Program-made: the position numbers and the translations under genes
In this document: one piece after another, positions 16,337 through 23,658 of the stretch
Layout: each line of letters starts with the position of its first letter
How positions within the stretch are numbered: the stretch's first letter is position 1
The notes under the pieces: generated by a model
What the model was told of the DNA's origin: nothing
Database searches by the model: none
The model's input: the letters and a program-made list of their open reading frames with translations, nothing else
NCBI GenBank assembly: GCA_002069785.1
Contig: MWCA01000041.1
Coordinates: forward strand, 1 to 48,965
From: Lentisphaerae bacterium ADurb.Bin242
GTDB lineage: Bacteria; Verrucomicrobiota; Lentisphaeria; Victivallales; UBA1829
DNA length: 48,965 nucleotides
Direction of reading: 5' to 3'

Positions 16337-16399
16337 ATGACAAAAGTGTTTTGTCATTTCGTTATCCTATACAATAGCGCTTCTCCGGCTGTTTTTCAA
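16337..16399 (-). promoter_or_regulatory. Promoter and operator-like palindrome of the ABC exporter
   Basis: On the minus strand TTGAAA (16394-16399), 17-bp spacer, TATTGT (16371-16376). About 14 nt past the -10 lies a perfect inverted repeat, ATGACAAAA GTG TTTTGTCAT (16337-16357), where a repressor could block clearance. No regulator is known; the elements are read directly from sequence. Confidence 0.6.
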
Positions 16400-16417
16400 T
16401 GAAGCGGGAAAAAAAGA

Positions 16418-17191
16418 CTAGCGGTCCAGGGAATCGTCCCGGAGAATATCGGCAAACAGATCCGTATCCATCTTCCGCCGGAGCATGCGGAAGGCTTTCG
16501 GAGTGCCGGTCCGGCGCGCCGGGCAGACTTCCGGGTTCAGGATCAGCGTGGCATGATTCAGATGAACCATGTAGCGGGACAGTTCCCCCACGGGAAGAAA
16601 ATCCAGCTCGTATCCGGCGGCCAGCAGGCATTTGTGGATCGAGCTCCCGGCGCATTCGCCGTCGCCGAACCCCCGTGTATGTTTCCGGAGCAGTTCCGTA
16701 CGGTACAGGGCGCAGTGGCTGCGCAGAAAACGGAATTCCTCCCGGCCGCGGCCGAAGAGCTTCCGAAGGCCGTCCTCCGCCTGTTTGAACGCCTGCTTCC
16801 ACGGAGACGCCCGTTCCAGCTTCCAGCTGCCGACTCCGGCGACTTTTTCGGAACGGCCGATTTTCTTCATCAGGTAATCCAGCCAGCCCGGATTCAGGAG
16901 AATCGTATCCGTGTGCAGGGAAAGGACGAATTCCGTATCAACTTGCCGGAGAGCCAGATCCAGCGCGGTCGAATGCATTTCCGGAGGCGGAAGCTTCTCC
17001 ACTTCGGCCGGGTCCCGTTCGATCAGTTCGATCCACGGAAGGGAGCGCAGATACCGGACGGATTCATCGCCGGAGGCATTGTCCACGGCAAGGATACGCA
17101 ATCTGGAAAAATCCGAATTCTTCCGCAGGGAGCGCAGACAAAGCTTCGTCAGTTCCGGCGTCTTGTAGTTCGGCAGCAGTACGGTCAGCAT
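16418..17191 (-). CDS. Family 2 glycosyltransferase
   Basis: A 257-aa GT-A fold enzyme that transfers a sugar from a nucleotide donor, probably to a surface glycan. It begins LTVLLPNYKTPELTKLCLRS, then has AVDNASGD, the typical GT2 nucleotide-binding start. The metal-binding DxD position reads LSLHTDTILLNPGW. There is no membrane helix, so the enzyme is cytoplasmic or peripheral. The C-terminal region contains HLNHATLILNPEV, like rhamnosyltransferase-type GT2 proteins. AAGGG lies 8 nt before the ATG and a promoter at 17221-17248. It lies upstream of the lipid exporter on the same strand, which suits a role in envelope polysaccharide. Confidence 0.82.
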   Translation of the reverse strand: MLTVLLPNYKTPELTKLCLRSLRKNSDFSRLRILAVDNASGDESVRYLRSLPWIELIERDPAEVEKLPPPEMHSTALDLALRQVDTEFVLSLHTDTILLNPGWLDYLMKKIGRSEKVAGVGSWKLERASPWKQAFKQAEDGLRKLFGRGREEFRFLRSHCALYRTELLRKHTRGFGDGECAGSSIHKCLLAAGYELDFLPVGELSRYMVHLNHATLILNPEVCPARRTGTPKAFRMLRRKMDTDLFADILRDDSLDR

Positions 17192-17220
17192 CGGAAACCC
17201 TTTACATATTTTTAGAATGA

Positions 17221-17248
17221 ACTATACCATCTTTTTTCAAAAAAACAA
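17221..17248 (-). promoter_or_regulatory. Candidate promoter of the glycosyltransferase gene
   Basis: Minus strand: TTGTTT (17243-17248), 16-bp spacer, TATAGT (17221-17226), 30 nt from the start codon. Confidence 0.45.
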
Positions 17249-17353
17249 CCTTCGCCCGGACGGGATTTCCCTCGAAAAAAAATTCGATTTTATCACTTCG
17301 CACTGGAAAAAAACACACCGCATGCTATGATATGAAGGATAGGGAGACTCATT

Positions 17354-18607
17354 ATGCCGTATTTGGAATATGAAGCGGACGGCGCCAAGAAGAAACTGGA
17401 ACTGACGCCGGACCGGGAATACTACATCGGACGGGATTCAAAATGCGCAATCGTTCTGGAGAACATGGCGAAAATCAGCCGCCGCCACTGCGTGATTTAC
17501 TTCAATTCCAACACCAGCTCCTATGCGCTGGCGGATATGTATTCCACCAACGGCACCCTGCTCAACGGACGGAAAATCGGGCATCATGACGTGCTCCTCC
17601 GGAGCGGAGACGAAATCCAGACGGGGCCCGTGACGTTCCTCTTCCGCATCCCGGATTCCCAGACGCAGACCCAGCCGATCAAAACCAAAAGCACCCGGCT
17701 TCACACAATTTCGAAAACCCCGCTCTCGGTGGTGAAGCCGTCCGAAAAAAAAGTCTTTGAAAGCCCCTTCAAAGTCGGGGACCATCTCTCGAACGGCCTC
17801 ATTTCGGCCATTCTGTCCGAAACCGCGGAAAGCGCTCTTTACCTGATGACGGACCGGGCCGGCGAAAAATCCGCCATGAAGGTCTTCAAGGGGACTCCCA
17901 CGGATTCCGCCGCCGGAAAGGAACTCGCCGGAATCGCCGCCATCATTCCCAATACGGACACCGGGCTTCTTCCATACATCAGCGCCGGTTCGCTGGACAA
18001 CGGGCTCTGCTACTATTCCGTTCCCTACCGGGAGGAACCCTCCTACGCCCTGCTGATCTCCTCGATGGCCCCGATCTCGGAGGGGCGGACCCTTCCCCTG
18101 ATTTATTCGGCGGCGCTCATCCTGGACAAGGCCAACCAGAACGGAATCATTCACGGCGACCTGAAGCCCGACAAGATCTTCTTCATCCCGAAGGAGAGCA
18201 ACCGCATCCTCGGCTGCGGGATCGCCCGGTGGCGCCGCAAATATTTCCCGGAAGACACGATGCGCCCCCAGCAATGGTATGCAAGTCCCGAGCTGACCGG
18301 CGACGGGGAAGTTACCTGGCAGTCGGACCTTTATTCCCTCGGCATCCTCTTCTTCCAGATGCTCACCGGCGTGCTTCCGTTCCGCTCCGATTCTCCCGAA
18401 GAACTCGCCCGTCTGCACAAGGAACAGCCCCTTCCGCTTCCGAGGGACCGCAATCCTCAGGCCGACATTTCAGCGGTCACCTCGGGAATCCTCGCCCGCA
18501 TGACCATGAAGGAGCCCCGCCACCGCTACAACTCCTGGGACGAGTTCCTCTCCGCTTTGGCGAAATCCAATTCCCAACTGAAAAACAACCACAAAACCGA
18601 ATCATAA
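17354..18607 (+). CDS. FHA domain plus pseudokinase protein
   Basis: 417 aa. Residues 1-100 are an FHA phosphothreonine-binding domain: YYIGRDS (24-30), ISRRHC (41-46) and STNGT (64-68), all key residues present. After a Thr/Ser/Pro linker comes a kinase-like domain (about 140-395). It keeps Lys176 (SAMKVF), HGDLKPDK (267-274, Asn replaced by Lys), SPE and SDLYSLG, but the DFG metal-binding motif is GCG (287-289) and there is no glycine loop. It is therefore likely catalytically dead and acts as a phospho-dependent scaffold, perhaps reading the active kinase at 8877. No TM helix. thyX follows 16 nt downstream. Confidence 0.83.
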   Translation: MPYLEYEADGAKKKLELTPDREYYIGRDSKCAIVLENMAKISRRHCVIYFNSNTSSYALADMYSTNGTLLNGRKIGHHDVLLRSGDEIQTGPVTFLFRIPDSQTQTQPIKTKSTRLHTISKTPLSVVKPSEKKVFESPFKVGDHLSNGLISAILSETAESALYLMTDRAGEKSAMKVFKGTPTDSAAGKELAGIAAIIPNTDTGLLPYISAGSLDNGLCYYSVPYREEPSYALLISSMAPISEGRTLPLIYSAALILDKANQNGIIHGDLKPDKIFFIPKESNRILGCGIARWRRKYFPEDTMRPQQWYASPELTGDGEVTWQSDLYSLGILFFQMLTGVLPFRSDSPEELARLHKEQPLPLPRDRNPQADISAVTSGILARMTMKEPRHRYNSWDEFLSALAKSNSQLKNNHKTES

Positions 18608-18623
18608 AACGAAAGCTGAAATC

Positions 18624-19325
18624 ATGTCCTCTCAACATTTGAACGTGCCCCCGGAAAACCATGTCAAGGTCCTGGACGGCCAAGGCTGGATCGGACTCAT
18701 CGACCATCTCGGCAGCGAAACGACCATCGTCAACGCCGCCCGCGTTTCCTTCGGAAAACTCAAGTCCGCCATGGATGAGAAGGACGTCATCCTGCTCCAT
18801 TACCTGATCGAAAACCGCCACACCAGCCCCCTCGAGCACCTGGTCTTCACGTTCAGCGTGCATTGTCCGCTGTTCATCCGCGGACAGTGGCACCGTCACC
18901 GCACCTGGTCCTACAATGAAATTTCCCGGCGCTACACGGAGATCGACCTTGAATTCTATACGCCTCCGGTCCTCCGCAAACAGGCCGAAACCAACCGGCA
19001 GGCTTCCGTGGATTCCCCGGACTTCGACGACACTTCCCTGCGCGAAGAAATCCGCGCCCACAACCTGAAATCGCTTGAATTCTACAACCGTCTCCTGGAA
19101 CGGGGCGTCTGCCGGGAACAGGCCCGCGGCGTCCTCACGCAGAACATGATGGTCACCTTCTGGGGCACGGTCAATCTCAGCAACCTCCTCCACTTCCTGG
19201 AACTCCGCGACAGCGAGCATGCGCAATGGGAGATCCGCCAGTACGCCCAGGCCATCAAAAAACTCATCAAGCCGATCGTTCCCCATGTCGCGGCCTATTA
19301 TGAGGCCAAAGGACAGGTCTGGTGA
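18624..19325 (+). CDS. thyX: FAD-dependent thymidylate synthase
   Basis: Converts dUMP to dTMP using methylene-THF, FAD and NADPH; the host's own thymidylate enzyme. 233 aa. The ThyX signature RHRTWSYNEISRRY is at 91-104, with HTSPLEH (66-72) for FAD binding and NLLHFLELRDSEHAQWEIR, the C-terminal conserved helix with the dUMP-binding arginine. Its GTGA overlap with the next gene couples it to the M32 peptidase. Presence of ThyX here, with a ThyA-fold protein only in the phage block, supports a foreign origin and different role for the latter. Confidence 0.95.
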   Translation: MSSQHLNVPPENHVKVLDGQGWIGLIDHLGSETTIVNAARVSFGKLKSAMDEKDVILLHYLIENRHTSPLEHLVFTFSVHCPLFIRGQWHRHRTWSYNEISRRYTEIDLEFYTPPVLRKQAETNRQASVDSPDFDDTSLREEIRAHNLKSLEFYNRLLERGVCREQARGVLTQNMMVTFWGTVNLSNLLHFLELRDSEHAQWEIRQYAQAIKKLIKPIVPHVAAYYEAKGQVW

Positions 19326-20830
19326 CTATGAACGCGTTTCCGGCTCTTCTGGCGGAAATCGCCCTGATCCAGGACCTGCGCAGCGCCGCCGCCCTCCTCG
19401 ACTGGGACCATCAGACCTATATGCCCCGCAATGCGGCGGAGGACCGCGCCTCCCAGCTGGCTTCGCTGGCCTCGGTGATCCATGAAAGGGAAACTGCGCC
19501 CGGATATGCAAAGCATCTCGAGGCGGCGGAAAAAGAGGTCGCGGACTTCCCCCCCGATTCGTTGGAACGCTGTCTCGTCCGCGTGCTGAAACGGAATTTC
19601 GAAAAAGAATCCAGAGTGCCCGCATCGCTGGTCCGGGAACTGGCGGAGACTTCCGCCAACGCCCATCACGCCTGGGCCGAGGCGCGCGAAACATCGGACT
19701 TCTCCCTCTTCGCCCCGTTCCTGGAACGCCTTCTTGACCTCGCCCGCCGGTATGCCGCACTTTTCGCTCCTTACCGCAATATCTGCGATCCCCTGCTGGA
19801 CAACTATGAGGAAGGTCTCACGGCGCAGCACCTGGACCCTCTTTTCAGCGGCCTTCAGGAAAAGCTGGTCCCGCTTCTGCGGAAAATCGCCGCTTCACCG
19901 CAGCCGGACGACTCTTTTCTACGGGAAAACTTCGATCCCGCCGGACAGCTCCGCTTCTCGGCCGAAGTGCTCGCCCGGATGGGCTATGACTTCACCCGCG
20001 GACGCCAGGACCTCAGCGTTCATCCGTTCACCGCCAGTTTCGGGCTGAACGACGTCCGCATCACGACCCGGGTCCAGCCGGACGCCCCGCTCTCCTCCCT
20101 GCTCAGCAGCGTGCATGAGGGCGGCCACGCCCTCTACGAGCTCGGGATCGACAAGAAGCTCAACCGGACTCCGCTCGCAAACGGCGCCTCGCTCGGCTTT
20201 CACGAATCGCAGTCGAGACTCTGGGAAAACCTCGTGGCGCGCTCCCTTCCCTTCTGGGAATGCTTCTTCCCGCGGTTCCGCGAAATCTTCCCCGGACCGC
20301 TCGCGGATGCGGACACCGCCGCCGTCTACCGGGCGATCAACAAGGTGACGCCCTCCCTGATCCGGACGGAAGCCGACGAGGTTACCTACAACCTTCATGT
20401 CATGCTCCGCTATGAGATGGAAAAGGAACTGCTGAACGGCACGCTTTCCGTGAAAGATGCGCCCGACGCCTGGAACCGGAAATCCATGGAATATCTCGGG
20501 ATCGAACCCGGAAAGGACTCCCTCGGCATTCTCCAGGACATTCATTGGTCGATGGGGAGCTTCGGTTATTTCCCCACCTACGCGCTCGGGACCCTGCTGT
20601 CGGCGCAAATCTGGCAGACCGCCGAAAAGGAACTCGGTCCGCTGGACGCCGATTTGCGCGCCGGAAACTTCGCGCCCCTTCTGGATTTCCTGCGGTCGCG
20701 TCTCCATGTGCACGGGGCGATGTTCACGCCGCAGGAGACCTTGCGCCGGGTCTGCGGCGTCACGGAGATCGATCCCGCCTGTTTCCTCGGGTATCTGGAA
20801 AAGAAATATTCCGCCCTCTACGGCTTCTGA
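19322..20830 (+). CDS. M32 family metallocarboxypeptidase
   Basis: A zinc (or cobalt) carboxypeptidase that trims C-terminal residues from peptides, cytoplasmic. The 502 aa match the Taq carboxypeptidase family. The zinc motif HEGGH is at 265-269, with NGASLGFHESQSRLWEN supplying the third ligand and conserved HESQSR. DIRTxx-like NDVRITTR and the NLHVMLRYEMEKELLNG segment are typical. The start is GTG at 19322 overlapping the thyX stop, or ATG at 19328; both give nearly the same protein. It is convergent with araB, 15 nt apart. Confidence 0.93.
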   Translation: MTMNAFPALLAEIALIQDLRSAAALLDWDHQTYMPRNAAEDRASQLASLASVIHERETAPGYAKHLEAAEKEVADFPPDSLERCLVRVLKRNFEKESRVPASLVRELAETSANAHHAWAEARETSDFSLFAPFLERLLDLARRYAALFAPYRNICDPLLDNYEEGLTAQHLDPLFSGLQEKLVPLLRKIAASPQPDDSFLRENFDPAGQLRFSAEVLARMGYDFTRGRQDLSVHPFTASFGLNDVRITTRVQPDAPLSSLLSSVHEGGHALYELGIDKKLNRTPLANGASLGFHESQSRLWENLVARSLPFWECFFPRFREIFPGPLADADTAAVYRAINKVTPSLIRTEADEVTYNLHVMLRYEMEKELLNGTLSVKDAPDAWNRKSMEYLGIEPGKDSLGILQDIHWSMGSFGYFPTYALGTLLSAQIWQTAEKELGPLDADLRAGNFAPLLDFLRSRLHVHGAMFTPQETLRRVCGVTEIDPACFLGYLEKKYSALYGF

Positions 20831-20845
20831 GCGGGAGCCTTCTTT

Positions 20846-22450
20846 TCACACGGATGGTTCCTTCATGACGGCTTTCTCGTAGAGGATTCCCATCTCGGCG
20901 TATTTCCGGTAAACGGCGTTGTACGTCTCCGCCCGCACGGAATCCGGAGTGTACACGGCGTCGATGCCGGAGTTCATCTTCTCCATGGCCGTCAAAAGAT
21001 CGGGGTAGACCTTTGCCGCGGCCGCCGCGTACATGGCGGCTCCCAGCGCACATATCTGGGCGGACTTCGCCACCCGGATAGGACGGTTGAGGATGTCCGC
21101 CAGAAGCTGCATGACCAGCGGCGATTTTTGGGCGATCCCGCCCACCGCCGTCACGCTCTCGAACGGAATGCCCTCCCGGACGAAGCGTTCCATGATCGCG
21201 CGGGACCCGAAGGCCGTGGACTCGATCAGGGAACGGAACAGCATCGGCGCCGTACTGCCCAGGTGGAGACCGCAGATCAGGCCGGTCAGCTTCTCGTTGG
21301 CGTCCGGGGAACGCCGTCCGTTGAACCAATCCAGCGTAAGGATGCCGTTCGCGCCCGGAGGGACCTTCGTCGCTTCTTTCTCCAGGTCGGAGAGATTGAC
21401 CCCGGAACCGTTCCACTCCAGCAGACGCTTGAGCCACGCATAGATGTCGCCGAACGCGGACTGCCCCGCCTCGAGGCCGGTCATGTCGGGCCGGATGGAA
21501 CCGTCCACCTGGCCGCAGATGCCGGGGATTTTCTTTTTCAGCGTCGGAGCTACCATCAGGTCGCAGGTCGAGGTGCCGACCACCTTCACCAGTTCTCCGG
21601 GCCGGATCGCCACGCCGACCGCGCCCGCGTGACAGTCGATCGCGCCGCCCGCGATCACCACTTGACGCGAAAGCCCCAGTTTTTCCGCCCATTCCGCCCC
21701 GAGCGTCCCGACCGCCTGGTCCGCCGTCCGGGTCTTGTCATAGAGCTTCTCCCGCCACCCGCCCAGGAGGGGATCGACGCCCGCCAGGAATGTTTCCGGC
21801 GGCAGCCCGTTCCAGTCCGGATGGAACATGGCCTTGTGGCCCGCGGCGCAGCGTCCCCGCGGAAACGCCCGGACATCCGTGCATCCGGCGAGATTGCCGG
21901 TGATCCAGTCGCAGCACTCCATCCACGAGGCGGCCTTGCGGACCGCCGCCGGAGATTTCCGCAGGGTATACAGCAGTTTCGACCAGAACCATTCGCTCGA
22001 ATAGATGCCCCCTTCATAGGAGGTATAGTCCGGATCGGCCTTGTGCGCCGCGGCGGTCAGTTCGAGGCTCTCCGTCAGTGCGGTGTGGTCCTTCCAGAGA
22101 ATGAACATGGCGTTCGGGTCCTCTTCGAATCCGGGATGCATCGCAAGCGGGACTCCGTGAGCGTCCACCGCCGCGACGGTCGAACCCGTGGTGTCGACAC
22201 CGATCCCCGCCACGAGCGAACGGTCCTGATTCTCGAGCACGGCGTTGACGGTGTGTTCGATCCCCTCCAGATAGTCCAGCGGATGCTGACGGAACTGCTG
22301 GCGCAAAGCGTCGCAGCCCAGTCCCGCCTTCCAGCGCGGATATTCGTAAACGCTCGTGGCCAGTTCGGCGCCGTCTTCACACCTTGCCAGAAGCGCGCGG
22401 ACGCTGTCCGAACCGAAATCCAGCCCGATCACAAGTTCTTTTTTCTGCAT
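20846..22450 (-). CDS. araB: Ribulokinase
   Basis: Phosphorylates L-ribulose to L-ribulose-5-phosphate in arabinose use; FGGY sugar kinase fold, cytoplasmic. 534 aa, near the usual 530-570. LVIGLDFGSDSVRALLA (Asp11) is the first phosphate motif, GVDTTGSTVAAVDAHG the next, VIAGGAIDCHAGAVGV the hinge, and GTSTCDLMVAP and AVGGIAQKSPLVMQLLADIL the adenosine region. The GSDSVRA and GSTV..VD motifs favour ribulokinase over xylulokinase. No araA, araD or transporter is adjacent, so it is an isolated gene here. Confidence 0.9.
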   Translation of the reverse strand: MQKKELVIGLDFGSDSVRALLARCEDGAELATSVYEYPRWKAGLGCDALRQQFRQHPLDYLEGIEHTVNAVLENQDRSLVAGIGVDTTGSTVAAVDAHGVPLAMHPGFEEDPNAMFILWKDHTALTESLELTAAAHKADPDYTSYEGGIYSSEWFWSKLLYTLRKSPAAVRKAASWMECCDWITGNLAGCTDVRAFPRGRCAAGHKAMFHPDWNGLPPETFLAGVDPLLGGWREKLYDKTRTADQAVGTLGAEWAEKLGLSRQVVIAGGAIDCHAGAVGVAIRPGELVKVVGTSTCDLMVAPTLKKKIPGICGQVDGSIRPDMTGLEAGQSAFGDIYAWLKRLLEWNGSGVNLSDLEKEATKVPPGANGILTLDWFNGRRSPDANEKLTGLICGLHLGSTAPMLFRSLIESTAFGSRAIMERFVREGIPFESVTAVGGIAQKSPLVMQLLADILNRPIRVAKSAQICALGAAMYAAAAAKVYPDLLTAMEKMNSGIDAVYTPDSVRAETYNAVYRKYAEMGILYEKAVMKEPSV

Positions 22451-22566
22451 ATTCTCTCCATATCTTTATTCCAAGCCATGGTTTCTGAAAGTGTTTTTCA
22501 TTACTAAAATATCTCCTGAACAAAGAAAATGCAAGTCATTCTCGGATGGATCTGAAAAGGACACGG

Positions 22567-23187
22567 TTATTTGCCGTCAGCGAAATTGGTGCGGAGCAGT
22601 TCTTCCTTGGGCGGGATCGGAATATGGCCGGACCGGATATTCTTCAGCATCCACGCCATGTTCTTTCCGAGTGTCCGCATGATCTGAAGTCCTTCCAAAT
22701 CCTTGCGGACTTCCTCCGGGTCCATGCCGTGGACCGCGTTCCAGTATTGCGAGGAAACCACGGGCATCCTTGCGATGGTGAAATATTTGTTCAGACGGTC
22801 GAACGCCGCGCTCGCGCCGCCCCGGCGACAGCTCACAACCGCCGCGCCCGGCTTGTGGTGGAGGAACGGGCCGCTGAAGTAAAACAGACGGTCAAGCAAT
22901 GCGCAGAGCGCGCCGTTGGCGCCGGCAAAATAAACCGGGGACCCGATCACCAGCGCGTCCGCGCCCTTCACCGCCTCCACGAGCGACGGCAGGACGTCAT
23001 CCGTAAAAACGCAGGCTTCGTGCGCCCGGCAATAGCCGCAGGCGACACACCCATGAACGGGTTTGTCCCCGAGCTGGAAAAATTCATGAGAAACGCCTTC
23101 TTCGTTCAGCGCCTTCGCCACTTCCGAAAGGGCGGTGAAGGTGCAGCCGTGCGAATGCGGACTTCCGTTCAAAAGCAATGTTTTCAT
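22567..23187 (-). CDS. Flavodoxin-fold reductase with Isf-like Cys motif
   Basis: 206 aa from the ATG at 23185-23187 (MKTLLLNGSPHSHGCT); the longer frame adds 44 unlikely residues. LLLNGSPHSHGCT is the FMN-phosphate loop, and GADALVIGSPVYFAGANG the second FMN loop. Cysteines 47, 50, 53 and 59 form CxxCxxCx5C, the compact motif that binds a 4Fe-4S cluster in iron-sulfur flavoproteins, though many NADPH-dependent FMN reductases have similar cysteines without a cluster. It probably transfers electrons to quinones or flavins. It is the last gene before the Ter island. Confidence 0.82.
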   Translation of the reverse strand: MKTLLLNGSPHSHGCTFTALSEVAKALNEEGVSHEFFQLGDKPVHGCVACGYCRAHEACVFTDDVLPSLVEAVKGADALVIGSPVYFAGANGALCALLDRLFYFSGPFLHHKPGAAVVSCRRGGASAAFDRLNKYFTIARMPVVSSQYWNAVHGMDPEEVRKDLEGLQIMRTLGKNMAWMLKNIRSGHIPIPPKEELLRTNFADGK

Positions 23188-23658
23188 GACAAACTCTCCC
23201 GTTCTGTTCTGCGATGAATCGTATCGGACAAGTTCTGTAAAAATAGCATCCTTCCGGGAATTTATCAAACAGAATCTTTCCGGAAGTCCGGAAAGTCCCA
23301 TATTGTTACGGGTAGACAAAAATATTGTAACATTTTTAAAAACACACTTGAAAAAATCTTAAACATCTATTATTTTCTGGAAATACTGATATTTCAACAT
23401 TGGAGAGAAATATGCAAAAAACGCCTCGTAATCCAGGTATCATCGGTCCATCCGAGGCTGCCCGGATTGCCTGTCGGGCGAATCGCATTGAACGAGACTC
23501 AACCGGTATAAATTCTTCGGACAGAGGAATCTGCTCTTACCTGGCTTTTCCGTTCCATTCACTTTTTATAAAAGAATTATTCTATTTTGCTCAACACACC
23601 TGCATCGCCATATTGTCGATTCAGGCTTTTTATTTCACACAACGCCGGAGAATATCTG
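23188..23658 (+). promoter_or_regulatory. Promoter and long structured leader of the Ca2+ ATPase
   Basis: This 471-bp gap holds no convincing gene. TTGAAA (23348-23353), 17-bp spacer, TATTTT (23371-23376) gives a likely start near 23383 and a leader of about 275 nt. The leader can form ATATTTC/GAAATAT (about 23389-23411), GCCTCG/CGAGGC (about 23422-23457) and GCCCG/CGGGC (about 23459-23478) hairpins. An 88-codon frame covers part of it but has no ribosome site and a non-protein-like composition. It could be a cis-acting metal-responsive RNA; I cannot match it to a known riboswitch, and the yybP-ykoY core is not seen. Confidence 0.45.

Noticed and set aside
14277..16340. Plus-strand open frame of 687 codons
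   Set aside because: Antisense of the ABC exporter; composition biased (Asp, Arg, Gly, His) and no motif.
21128..22507. Plus-strand frame opposite araB
   Set aside because: Shadow of the ribulokinase; Arg/Pro-rich with no motif.
23190..23600. att-like direct repeat of the tRNA-Gly 3' end at the left edge of the Ter island
   Set aside because: Looked for copies of the acceptor/T-arm sequence and found none by eye.
23188..23658. yybP-ykoY manganese riboswitch before the Ca2+ pump
   Set aside because: The conserved GGGGAGUA-type core was not found; only generic hairpins are visible.
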